Shown here: piece by piece, positions 6,825 through 14,269 of the stretch | Layout of the letters: the number at the start of each line of letters is the position of its first letter | How positions within the stretch are numbered: position 1 is the first letter of the stretch | NCBI GenBank assembly: GCA_937942105.1 | Contig: CALDFS010000247.1 | Coordinates: 1 to 14,841 of the forward strand | Length of the DNA: 14,841 nucleotides | Reading direction: 5' to 3' | DNA from: an uncultured Ruminococcus sp. | Lineage (GTDB): Bacteria; Bacillota; Clostridia; Oscillospirales; Ruminococcaceae | The notes under the pieces: generated by a model | The model's input: only the letters and a program-made list of their open reading frames with translations | Told to the model about the DNA's origin: nothing | Database searches by the model: none | Position numbers and translations under genes: made by a program

Positions 6825-6877
6825 ATGCATGAAAGAAAGCGGAAGATTTTAAGGTCAAAAAGAAAAAGGTAAGGTCA
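6810..6877 (+). repeat. Three AGGTCA direct repeats in the divergent intergenic region
   Basis: AGGTCA occurs at 6810-6815, 6852-6857 and 6872-6877; the last two extend to AAGGTCA. Start-to-start distances are 42 and 20 bases, near whole turns of the helix. They sit just upstream of the htrA -10/-35 region and could be regulator sites; no regulator is identified. Confidence 0.4.
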
Positions 6878-6944
6878 TACAGCGCGGCGGCTGTCCCTGC
6901 AAAGCAGCAATGCACAGGCAGTCTTCAAAAAATCGAATTTGGAT

Positions 6945-6973
6945 TTGACAGCAGAAGCAATGTATAGTATAAT
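6945..6973 (+). promoter_or_regulatory. Consensus sigma-A-type promoter for the MBOAT2-SH3-radical SAM operon
   Basis: TTGACA (6945-6950), 17-base spacer, TATAAT (6968-6973): perfect consensus in both boxes and spacing. It lies about 40 bases before the GTG start of the second MBOAT gene. Confidence 0.9.
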
Positions 6974-7014
6974 TAATCTTATACCATAATAACCCTTTGA
7001 GGATGTGATAACCT

Positions 7015-8331
7015 GTGATATATACCGACCTTATATTCGTCTTCCTTTTTCTGCCGGTCTATGCGGTTCTGATGCTTGCCCTGCGTGATAGGTACGAGAA
7101 AAATTTCGCCGCAGTCGTAATGTCCCTGATATTCTTTGTCTGGGGGCGTCCGTTATATTATGCGCTGATTTTTCTGAACATATTCACCGTTTATGCGGCA
7201 GGAAGGCTTTCCTCGCGCTCTGATTATAATATAATAAGGATAGCTGTCACGTCGCTGGCGGCGGCATCCGCCCTTCCGGCGGCGATAGCTTTAGCTTCTG
7301 ACAATACTGTTAAGGGTGCGGTAAGCGCATTCGGCGTTCTGCTTTTCGCTCTTCGGTGCGGGCTTTATCTTCGCGATGCAGAGGACGGCGGTGAAAGGAA
7401 CATAATAAACCTGAGCGTGTACCTTATGTCGTTTGAGTTTATGGCAATATCCCCTGTTCTTGCCTATTCGGAAATTAAGGAAGGCATTGCCGGGCGCAAA
7501 ACCAACCTTGCCATGCTTTCGGGCGGACTGGAACGGTTTGTGGGCGGGCTTGCCGCTTCCGCGATTCTGGGATATTCCCTTGAAAGGGTGCGCCAGGCTG
7601 CGCTGTTCGGCGGCGCACTGCCATATATCAACGCCATAGTCGGCGTGATAGCTGCGGCGCTTGAATTTTACGTGATAGTCTGTGCATACCTTGCCATGTC
7701 CGATGGGCTTTGCCTTATCGGCGGCTATAGAATTAAGATGTGGGATTCCTCCTTTACCCCGCGAAGCCTTGTAAAAAACCATCTGGGATACGCCCATCTC
7801 AGCCTTGCGGCGGTGCTGAATTCCGTGATTTCCGAAAAGAAGCCCTATGTTATGTGCGTGTGGCTGGCGGTTTTGTGTTTAGCAGTCGGCTTTAGCCTGG
7901 GCTTCGGAGCGGGAACTGTGGCGTTTGCCAGTATAATAGCCGCGGCAATGCTTATGCAGGCGCTGTTTGAATCAAAAAAATCGGCTGCCAGCGGGATATT
8001 CACTGCAATAGCGTTTCTTCTGGGATTCATTGTACTTGCCAACGGCTCTTTAACGGCTCTTGGAAGCTGGTTCAGGGCATTTTTACCCGGGCAGTACGAT
8101 TTCGATATCAGCTATGTTCTGTATACCCGCCTTCATCAGAGCTGGATATGGCTTATTATAGCTGCTGTTTATGCTTCCCCGCTAAGGCGCATCGCCGAAA
8201 GGCGGGCAAGAGAGAGGATGTCCTCGAGCGAAGCGGCATACGGAATTATAAGAACACTGAACGCGGTATTATCGGGAGTGCTTGTGATACTTTCCGCCGC
8301 CGCAATGATATCCGCAGGAGGTGCATATTAA
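7015..8331 (+). CDS. Divergent AlgI/MBOAT homologue lacking the catalytic histidine
   Basis: A 438-residue polytopic membrane protein that aligns by eye along its whole length with the canonical MBOAT at 725-2146: LIFVFLFLPVYAVL near the start, LIFFVWGRPLYYALI, NLSVYLMSFEFMAISPVLAYSEI and a matching C-terminal pattern. Key motifs are changed. WRRWHISLGSW becomes GYAHLSLAAVL (His261 kept), the RDYVYIPLGGNR loop is missing, and TGLWHGAAW becomes VGFSLGFGA, so the essential histidine is replaced by Leu295. The frame is intact and the promoter is strong, so it is not a decaying pseudogene by appearance; an inactive, repurposed or scaffold role is inferred. The GTG start at 7015 has a GAGG 12 bases upstream; ATG 7003 hits a stop at once. 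It overlaps the next gene by one base. Confidence 0.78.
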   Translation: MIYTDLIFVFLFLPVYAVLMLALRDRYEKNFAAVVMSLIFFVWGRPLYYALIFLNIFTVYAAGRLSSRSDYNIIRIAVTSLAAASALPAAIALASDNTVKGAVSAFGVLLFALRCGLYLRDAEDGGERNIINLSVYLMSFEFMAISPVLAYSEIKEGIAGRKTNLAMLSGGLERFVGGLAASAILGYSLERVRQAALFGGALPYINAIVGVIAAALEFYVIVCAYLAMSDGLCLIGGYRIKMWDSSFTPRSLVKNHLGYAHLSLAAVLNSVISEKKPYVMCVWLAVLCLAVGFSLGFGAGTVAFASIIAAAMLMQALFESKKSAASGIFTAIAFLLGFIVLANGSLTALGSWFRAFLPGQYDFDISYVLYTRLHQSWIWLIIAAVYASPLRRIAERRARERMSSSEAAYGIIRTLNAVLSGVLVILSAAAMISAGGAY

Positions 8332-9443
8332 TGGCCAAGAAAAAGATTCAGAACCGCCGCAGCAATTCCGAGGCTGAAACTCAGGTCAAGGCTGATGTCA
8401 GGACTGAGGTCGGGACTGAAGGCGGGCAGGAAAAGCCATCCTTTGAAATAGGGGTCAAAGGGGACGAATTTGAACGCAGATATCGCCGCGCGGCGATGAG
8501 CTCATCCGCACCGGCTGACAGGCTTTTGAACAGCCTGAGCCGCGAATCCAGCGCGGATAAATATAATTTTTTGGGCTTTGCCATACCCGCAATTCTTATT
8601 TTAATAATTGCTCTGAGCCTTACCATAATAAGCCGGGGAGATATAGAGGAGCGGCTGAATGTTCAGCCATCCCTGAAGACGGTTATAAACGGCGAATACT
8701 TTAAGAACCTGAACGACGTATATGAGCAGACTGTGACATTTAAAGACGGCGCAATGAAGCTATGCGCGGCAATGGGTCTTTGCGAAGCGCCGGTTGAGCC
8801 GGCGGAAGAGCTTGTTCCGGATGAAGAGCCTGCCCCGCCCGAGCCGGATGTTATCCCCGAACCGGCGGTAACTCAGCAAACCGAGCCTGCGGTGACAACC
8901 GCCCCGCCTGTTACGGTTCAGACCGAGGAGACTGAGCCGGAGAGCTATGAAACCTTTATCATGTATGCAACTGCAACAGTGAATATCCGCCTTGGTCCTT
9001 CCACCGATGATGCCATCCTTGGAAACTACGTACAGAATGAGGAAGCAGAGGTTATTGCCATCCGTGAAGACGGATGGGCAGAGGTGCTTTTTGACGGCAT
9101 TAAGGCATATGCCTACGCCGAATATTTGAGCGATTCCAAGGTTGAAGTAACTACCACAAGGCGCAGAAGCCGCACCGACGCCACTACCGCCGAGCCTGAG
9201 GATACTACCTTTGATGAGGATGAAAACGGCGAGGTTACATTCACGCCTGATGATGACAGCGGGGAGCCGACCTCTGTACCCGAGAACGGCGGTGAACAGG
9301 ATTCCGGCGATGAAAGCGCTGATTCTTCGGATGAATCGGTAACGCTTGATGACGAACCGTATGCGGACGGAGGACAGCCTGATGGGGAAGAAACGCCTTC
9401 CGATGGGGAGAATTCTTCCGATGAAAACGGTGAGCCTTGGTGA
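8331..9443 (+). CDS. Membrane-anchored SH3-domain protein with DHHW-like N-terminal stub
   Basis: A 370-residue protein with ATG at 8331, overlapping the MBOAT stop (TAATG) and preceded by AGGAGGT (8316-8322) at eight bases. A charged cytoplasmic part (1-78) is followed by one membrane segment (about 79-101). Residues 103-150 then resemble the juxtamembrane part of the DHHW protein at the window start: PSLKTVINGEYFKNL...FKD against ISLESIASGKFMSEF...ARD. A Pro/Glu linker follows, then a bacterial SH3 domain (about 207-268: TATVNIRLGPSTDDAILGNY and DGWAEVLFDGIKAYAYAEYL), and a very acidic Asp/Glu/Ser/Thr tail (285-370). No DxHW catalytic motif exists. SH3 domains of this kind often bind cell wall peptides. 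The gene takes the place a DHHW gene normally has after an AlgI-like gene. Confidence 0.8.
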   Translation: MAKKKIQNRRSNSEAETQVKADVRTEVGTEGGQEKPSFEIGVKGDEFERRYRRAAMSSSAPADRLLNSLSRESSADKYNFLGFAIPAILILIIALSLTIISRGDIEERLNVQPSLKTVINGEYFKNLNDVYEQTVTFKDGAMKLCAAMGLCEAPVEPAEELVPDEEPAPPEPDVIPEPAVTQQTEPAVTTAPPVTVQTEETEPESYETFIMYATATVNIRLGPSTDDAILGNYVQNEEAEVIAIREDGWAEVLFDGIKAYAYAEYLSDSKVEVTTTRRRSRTDATTAEPEDTTFDEDENGEVTFTPDDDSGEPTSVPENGGEQDSGDESADSSDESVTLDDEPYADGGQPDGEETPSDGENSSDENGEPW

Positions 9444-10405
9444 GCGGCGGGAGCATTTATAGCCCAAAGCCGGAGGGTGCGGCAAATCCGTATCGCCCGA
9501 AGAGGTTTTTAAGCCTTGATTCCGTTTTGAAGAGCGAATTCGGCGCTAAGGTGGTAAAAATACCGCTAAACGCCGGATTTTCCTGCCCAAACAGGGACGG
9601 CGCAAAGGGTTACGGCGGCTGCATATACTGCTCGCCATCCCTATCGGGGGAGTTTGCGGGAAGTCCGCGCCTTAGCCTTAAAGAGCAGTTCGATATGGGA
9701 AAGCGGCAGTATCATAAAAAATGGGGCGATACCCTTTACATGGCTTATTTGCAGGCGGGCACCAACACCTACGCTCCATATGAAAAGCTTGTGCGCGTGT
9801 TCGGCGAGGCGTTTTCAATTCCCGATTCGGTGGGACTTAGCATTGCCACCCGCGCCGACTGCGTGATGCCGCGCGCCGCAGACCTTCTGGCGGACATCTC
9901 GGAAAAGACATATCTTACGGTGGAATTAGGGCTTCAATCATCGTCGGAGGATACCGCTAAGCGCATAAACCGCGGGCACACCTATGCCGAGTTCCTTGCG
10001 GGATACCGCCTTTTGGCGGAGCGGGGAATAAAAACCTGCATACACATTATAAACGGTCTTCCGGGGGAGTCACACACGGATATGATGCGAACCGCCCGGG
10101 ATGTTGCCGCCCTGCGCCCCTATGAGGTCAAGATACATTCGCTTTATATAGTAATGAATACCAAAGCCGCGCTGATGTGGGCAGGCGGGGAGCTTGAAGC
10201 CATGGGCAGAGAGGAATACATTAAAACCGTCTGCGACCAGCTTGAAATCCTTCCGTCTGACACAGCTATAGGCAGACTTACCGGCGACGGCGACAGAACC
10301 GCTCTTTTAGCCCCATTGTGGACGAGGGACAAGCGAAGCGTGCTTAACGGAATTGATAAGGAGCTTGCCGCAAGAGGCAGCTGGCAGGGGATAAGATATA
10401 GTTAA
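9440..10405 (+). CDS. TIGR01212 family radical SAM protein (YhcC-like)
   Basis: A 321-residue protein. The radical SAM cluster-binding cysteines are in GFSCPNRDG and GGCIYC (Cys49, 61, 64 from the GTG), with the wider C-X11-C-X2-C spacing seen in this family. Further family stretches are YLQAGTNTYAP, SIATRADC, VELGLQSSSEDTAKRINRGHT and IHIINGLPGES. Members use S-adenosylmethionine and a 4Fe-4S cluster; the E. coli relative is YhcC, whose reaction I do not know to be settled. The GTG at 9440 gives a GTGA overlap with the preceding stop and has GGTGAG five bases before it; the TTG three bases earlier is less likely. It is translationally coupled to the SH3 gene, though no functional link is obvious. 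Confidence 0.88.
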   Translation: MSGGSIYSPKPEGAANPYRPKRFLSLDSVLKSEFGAKVVKIPLNAGFSCPNRDGAKGYGGCIYCSPSLSGEFAGSPRLSLKEQFDMGKRQYHKKWGDTLYMAYLQAGTNTYAPYEKLVRVFGEAFSIPDSVGLSIATRADCVMPRAADLLADISEKTYLTVELGLQSSSEDTAKRINRGHTYAEFLAGYRLLAERGIKTCIHIINGLPGESHTDMMRTARDVAALRPYEVKIHSLYIVMNTKAALMWAGGELEAMGREEYIKTVCDQLEILPSDTAIGRLTGDGDRTALLAPLWTRDKRSVLNGIDKELAARGSWQGIRYS

Positions 10406-10410
10406 AATTA

Positions 10411-10448
10411 AAGGCTTTCTGCGGATTTTTGCAGAAAGCCTTTTGTTA
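10411..10448 (+). terminator. Rho-independent terminator, likely bidirectional
   Basis: A 12-bp stem AAGGCTTTCTGC (10411-10422) with GCAGAAAGCCTT (10431-10442), 8-base loop, followed by TTTTGTT. On the minus strand the stem is followed by TTAATTTTAAC. It lies between convergent genes, six bases after the radical SAM stop, and would end both transcripts. Confidence 0.9.
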
Positions 10449-10466
10449 TTATCTTATCTCATCTCA

Positions 10467-10754
10467 TCATCGCGGAGTTATACGGAATTTATCCAGAATG
10501 CCCCAGCCCTGCGGATATATGCCCAGAAGCCGATTGATTCCATCAAAAAATCCGCCGTATACGGCTAAAAGCGCGCCTATTATAAGGAATATGACGGCAG
10601 CAAACCGGGTTATATAAATAGCCTCGGAGGTCGGCTCAACATCACCCTCGAACTTCCACACATTGCCGAACCTTAGGCAGAAACGCGGAAAGGCAAGGTT
10701 AATAGCGGAAATTGCGGCTATTATTATGCCTATTATTAGTATTGCTGGGCTCAT
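10467..10754 (-). CDS. Small two-helix membrane protein, DUF6199-like
   Basis: A 95-residue protein with two hydrophobic helices (about residues 3-23 and 48-68). Between them is a conserved-looking patch: PRFCLRFGNVWKFEGDVEPTSEAIYITR. The W-K-x(5)-E-P-S/T pattern and the helix layout recall DUF6199 membrane proteins of Firmicutes, a family without known function. AAAGGA lies 11 bases before the ATG. It starts 29 bases after the stop of the large lipoprotein gene and is probably in its operon. The DUF name is from memory of the pattern and is tentative. Confidence 0.68.
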   Translation of the reverse strand: MSPAILIIGIIIAAISAINLAFPRFCLRFGNVWKFEGDVEPTSEAIYITRFAAVIFLIIGALLAVYGGFFDGINRLLGIYPQGWGILDKFRITPR

Positions 10755-10783
10755 AGCCGTTCACATCCTTTATCAGAGTATAA

Positions 10784-12268
10784 TTATTCCCCGCTCATAA
10801 CCGAATCAAGGTTGATGACGTAGTATGTCTTCTCGCCGAAGTCCTGATTTTCATAATATGCACTGCAAAGCTCGCCTTTATCAATGAAAAAGAATGACGA
10901 GTGGTAGCTTATAGTGTTAAGCTCTTTGTTTAAATCAAAGGTAAGCAGGGCGGTTTCGCCGCTTGCAGGGTTGAAAATGTAGTTCTGCGCAACCGATTGG
11001 CTCTTTTCAAGAACGTTTATTGCAAAGTATTTATCGTTATAGGCGCAGGAGAAAAAGTTGGATGTTTTACGCACGCCGTTATGCTCTCCCTCGCACTTGA
11101 AGATAATCCTGTCGTCGCCGCCGTTGATTTTGCAGATATAGCAGTTGCCATAGTAGTTATCCGATGCCATAAAATAATCGCCGATTATGGTAAAGCTTTC
11201 TACAAAGGCCATATCGCTGATATACCCAAAGTTATTAAGCGGGATTCTTCCAAGCTCCTCGCCGGTTAAGCTGAAGCGGCGCAGAGTCCATTTTGACTCT
11301 TCCGAGATGGTCTGGTGAGCGAGCGCATATATTTCGCCGTCCTTTACAGCGTAGGCAGTGTTGTAGTAGCCTACCGAATCGGAAGATGCCCTTTTTTCAT
11401 TAAGAGAAGAGAGCTGTGCATCGTCACCTTTCGTCTCATCCTCTTTTTCTTCCTCTTCCTTGGCGAAATATGCATCTATTCTGCCCTCACGCAGGATTTC
11501 GGTGTAATTTCCATCGATATCGCACACTTCCAGAACGTTGTAGTAATCATATATATCGCCTTCAGACGCGCGGTACTGGTAGTACATCAGAAATCTTTCT
11601 TCATCCAATTTGGCAAATGAAACGCCGCTGGGAGAAATGCCATCGTCGGTAGTGGTGCGCAAAACTTCGATTTTCTTATCCCCGGCGTCAATGCGGGTGA
11701 GCCTCAGTGCATTATCCGCATACGATTTCCATTCGTAAAAGTATCTGTCCTGCATTACTAATTCGGAATTTGAGCCATAGTTCCAGCTGGGAAAATCCTT
11801 GGGATATGTTATTTGAGTAAGGGCATTTGCTTCGTCATCATAAAGCGCGTATTCCTCAATACGTATTCCGTTGTAGCCGCCGTAAATGTAGGAAATCCAG
11901 GTTCCGCCGGCATGGGCTATCGGGGATATTTTTTCGTCCGGCGTGAACGATTTTATTTCATCGCTGTCAATGTGTATTTTATTTGTGACTTCGGGGAGAT
12001 ATATTCTTACATCATCGGAATAGGCATCTTTATTCGGGTCAGACAGCTCGCCGAAGCCGGATTCCTCAGACGCATCAGCAGGCTCTGTTGCAGGAGCGGG
12101 GGATGCTTCGGAAGAGGTTGTGAATACAGTGCTCACCGGCTCTGTAGAATCAGCCGAGCCTGCGTCCGAATCGCCGTGAACTGAGGAGGGCGTGCCTTTT
12201 GCGCAGGAAGACATAACGACAGCGCTGAGCATAGTTACAATGGTAAACAAAAGCTGAGCTTTTTTCAT
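10784..12268 (-). CDS. Large lipoprotein of unknown function, possibly beta-propeller-like
   Basis: A 494-residue protein. MKK, a hydrophobic core and MSSC make a signal peptide with the lipidated cysteine at 22; a Ser/Thr/Glu/Ala-rich linker runs to about residue 90. The rest is rich in short repeating beta-like segments with aromatic residues (for example ISPIAHAGGTWISYIYGG, YALYDDEANALTQITYP, GSNSELVMQDRYFYEW), which suggests a propeller-like fold, but I see no diagnostic motif. An acidic insertion AKEEEEKEDETKGDD interrupts the middle. AAGGAG (12277-12282) lies eight bases before the ATG. It is followed by the small membrane protein and is divergent from the solute-binding genes. Function is not recognised. 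Confidence 0.82.
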   Translation of the reverse strand: MKKAQLLFTIVTMLSAVVMSSCAKGTPSSVHGDSDAGSADSTEPVSTVFTTSSEASPAPATEPADASEESGFGELSDPNKDAYSDDVRIYLPEVTNKIHIDSDEIKSFTPDEKISPIAHAGGTWISYIYGGYNGIRIEEYALYDDEANALTQITYPKDFPSWNYGSNSELVMQDRYFYEWKSYADNALRLTRIDAGDKKIEVLRTTTDDGISPSGVSFAKLDEERFLMYYQYRASEGDIYDYYNVLEVCDIDGNYTEILREGRIDAYFAKEEEEKEDETKGDDAQLSSLNEKRASSDSVGYYNTAYAVKDGEIYALAHQTISEESKWTLRRFSLTGEELGRIPLNNFGYISDMAFVESFTIIGDYFMASDNYYGNCYICKINGGDDRIIFKCEGEHNGVRKTSNFFSCAYNDKYFAINVLEKSQSVAQNYIFNPASGETALLTFDLNKELNTISYHSSFFFIDKGELCSAYYENQDFGEKTYYVINLDSVMSGE

Positions 12269-12351
12269 GGGGCGTACTCCTTATTTGACTTATGCCATCA
12301 CGGCGGGCTGTTTGCCGAAAAGCCGTTAAAGATTAATTTGCTGATACATAT

Positions 12352-12380
12352 ATTATTGCATAAAAATAGAAGCCTGTCAA
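12352..12380 (-). promoter_or_regulatory. Promoter for the large lipoprotein gene
   Basis: On the minus strand TTGACA (12375-12380), 17-base spacer, AATAAT (12352-12357): perfect -35 and 5 of 6 in the -10. The leader to the ATG is about 75 bases. Confidence 0.8.
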
Positions 12381-12562
12381 CATATTTTCAGGAAAAATAT
12401 TAAAATAACTTGATTTTTCTGGTTGAGCATAAAATCTTTTTAAATGTATCTTTACCCCATCATCGCCCCGCATTTACGCCGATTTTACGGTAATATAAGG
12501 ACGATTGGCATAAATTGCTATCAGTATATTACAAAACATCAATCAAAGCAACGGATAAATCA

Positions 12563-12591
12563 TAGAAATTTTTAAAGATTTAGTATATAAT
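12563..12591 (+). promoter_or_regulatory. Probable promoter of the tandem solute-binding protein genes
   Basis: TAGAAA (12563-12568), 17-base spacer, TATAAT (12586-12591). The -10 is perfect, the -35 has 4 of 6 matches. The leader to the first gene is about 95 bases and contains the CTGCAAAGCAGCA motif. The rest of the gap (12381-12562) is AT-rich, with nothing else I can support. Confidence 0.6.
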
Positions 12592-12622
12592 TAATATGCT
12601 AATATGCTTGGCGGGACAGCGT

Positions 12623-12635
12623 CTGCAAAGCAGCA
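12623..12635 (+). repeat. 13-base motif shared with the other plus-strand promoter region
   Basis: CTGCAAAGCAGCA at 12623-12635 is identical to 6897-6909. Its core CTGC-AAA-GCAG is an inverted repeat. Here it is in the leader after the promoter; at 6897 it lies about 36 bases upstream of the -35 box. Whether it is a regulatory site or chance is open. Confidence 0.4.
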
Positions 12636-12692
12636 GCCCTGCCTGCCGGAGCGGAACAGTCATTTACTATGGAAAATTAAGAAAGGAAATCG

Positions 12693-14150
12693 ATGATCAT
12701 GAAAAGATTTGTAGCATTGCTTTTAGCATTGGTAATGATCTTTGCACTCGTCGGCTGCGGAAAGAAAAAGCGTGAGATAATCAAGCTGACCCTTTCCACT
12801 GAGGACGCTGAGGCCATCCTTGCCGCCGCGGGAATTACGCTGCCCGACCCTGAAACGGCAGAGGGCGCTCACTCGACAATCAAGTGGCTTTCGTGGTTCG
12901 ACCAGTTCCACAACTACTCTGAGGACGAGGTTATCAACACCGGCTTCTTCACCTTCACCGAAAGGTACGGCAGAGAGATCGAGTGGATCGAGTGCGACTA
13001 TTTTGAAAGAATGGATATGCTCGCCAACCTTATACTTGCGGGAACCCCGCCGGATTTCACCCCTTCGGGAACAAACTCCACCGCTACATACCCCATGAGC
13101 TGCATAAAGGGTCAGTATCAGCCGATCGATCAGTGGATAGACTACACCGACCCGCTGTGGAGCGACCTTAAGGAGACTGCCGATTACTTTACCCTTGGCG
13201 GCAAGCACTACGTTCTGGTATTCGACCTTGACGCTTCTAACGTTATCCCCTACAACCGCAGAGTTTTGGACGAATGGGGCTTTGACGACCCCGCCGAGCT
13301 TTACGCCAACGACGAGTGGACGTGGGACGTCTTCTATAATATGTGCGTGGACTTCTCCGACGCGGACGATGACCGCTTCGCGCTGGACGGATACGCTTAC
13401 GCAGGAGCTATGGTTGAATCCACCGGTCAGCAGCTGCTTCAGATAGACGAGAACGGAACCTTCTATTCCAATATCGACTCGCCGGAAATCGAAAGAGCCG
13501 AAAACCTTATTTACGACCTTGCCAAGAACGACTGCTGCTACCACAGCGGCGGCAATATGTGGCCGAGAAGCATGGGCGGCGATGTAGTCTTCGGCAACGG
13601 CGTTAAGGACGGAAAGTGCCTGTTCTACACAATAGGTATCGACTTCTTCAGAGATACCGTTGAAAACGTCAACGCTCTTTGGGGCGATATCGAGGGCGGC
13701 GAGCTTATGTTTGCTCCGCTTCCCAGAGATCCTCAGGGCGACGGCATCTACTACATGGGCGCTACTCCTTACAAGAAGTGCTACGGCATAGTAAACGGCT
13801 GCGACAATCCTGCCGGAGTTGCTCTGTTTGCAGCATGCGAAAGATTCAAGATAATCGACCCCACGGTTGAATCCATCGACCGCAAGCAGCTGCGCGAGGT
13901 TTACAAGTGGAACGAAGAAATGCTTACCATGTGGGACACCTGCAAGCGTCTGGCTCTTGAACATCAGAGAATGGACCTTACCGGCGACCTTCCGTCAAAT
14001 CTTGCATCCGCTTTGGGCAGATTGAGCGACGGTATTATCAGAAACGCAAACCCGTCATCCTGGGCACAGCTTAAGGAGCAGAACCGCGAATCCGTTGAGT
14101 ATTACATTGAGGAATTGAACGGACTTATAGCGGAACAGAATGAGGGATAA
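12693..14150 (+). CDS. Extracellular solute-binding lipoprotein (ABC transporter family 1 type), copy 1
   Basis: A 485-residue lipoprotein: MKR, a long hydrophobic core, LVGC with the lipidated cysteine at 22, then KKK. The mature protein has the style of sugar-type binding proteins: TFTERYGREIEWIEC, NLILAGTPPDFTP, PIDQWIDYTDPLW, GGKHYVLVFD, YNRRVLDEWGFDDP and WTWDVFYNMC near the start, GIVNGCDNPAGVALFAAC in the second half. Its length fits the family. AAAGGA (12682-12687) is five bases from ATG 12693 and 11 from the in-frame ATG 12699; the second copy favours the MKR start, so 12699 is possible. The codon pattern (many C-ending codons) suggests strong expression. No permease or ATPase is in view, and the ligand is unknown. 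Confidence 0.88.
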   Translation: MIMKRFVALLLALVMIFALVGCGKKKREIIKLTLSTEDAEAILAAAGITLPDPETAEGAHSTIKWLSWFDQFHNYSEDEVINTGFFTFTERYGREIEWIECDYFERMDMLANLILAGTPPDFTPSGTNSTATYPMSCIKGQYQPIDQWIDYTDPLWSDLKETADYFTLGGKHYVLVFDLDASNVIPYNRRVLDEWGFDDPAELYANDEWTWDVFYNMCVDFSDADDDRFALDGYAYAGAMVESTGQQLLQIDENGTFYSNIDSPEIERAENLIYDLAKNDCCYHSGGNMWPRSMGGDVVFGNGVKDGKCLFYTIGIDFFRDTVENVNALWGDIEGGELMFAPLPRDPQGDGIYYMGATPYKKCYGIVNGCDNPAGVALFAACERFKIIDPTVESIDRKQLREVYKWNEEMLTMWDTCKRLALEHQRMDLTGDLPSNLASALGRLSDGIIRNANPSSWAQLKEQNRESVEYYIEELNGLIAEQNEG

Positions 14151-14192
14151 TAGCGCGGAGCAATGCTTTTGAGCGCATATTAAGGCAATATT

Positions 14193-14226
14193 CCCGGCTG
14201 ACCGAGGTAATTGCTCATCAGCCGGG
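14193..14226 (+). promoter_or_regulatory. Hairpin between the tandem binding-protein genes
   Basis: CCCGGCTGA (14193-14201) pairs over 9 bp with TCAGCCGGG (14218-14226) around a 16-base loop. Just downstream GGAAAT can pair with ATTTCC, which would compete for the GG. No T tract follows, so this looks more like an mRNA processing or stability element than a full terminator. It lies in the 119-base gap between the paralogues. Confidence 0.5.
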
Positions 14227-14269
14227 GAAATGCTTATTAAATTTCCGGGTGAAAGGAATGTATATCAGA

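Noticed and set aside
8148..8330. Longer N-terminus of the SH3 protein
   Set aside because: It would overlap the MBOAT gene by 61 codons, while ATG 8331 has an AGGAGGT site at the right distance.
8760..9485. 241-codon minus-strand frame opposite the SH3 gene
   Set aside because: Basic, low-complexity translation caused by the acidic Asp/Glu-rich reading on the plus strand; no start signal.
12723..13964. 413-codon open frame antisense to the first binding-protein gene
   Set aside because: It is a by-product of codon bias in a clear solute-binding protein gene on the other strand; the second copy shows a similar antisense frame.
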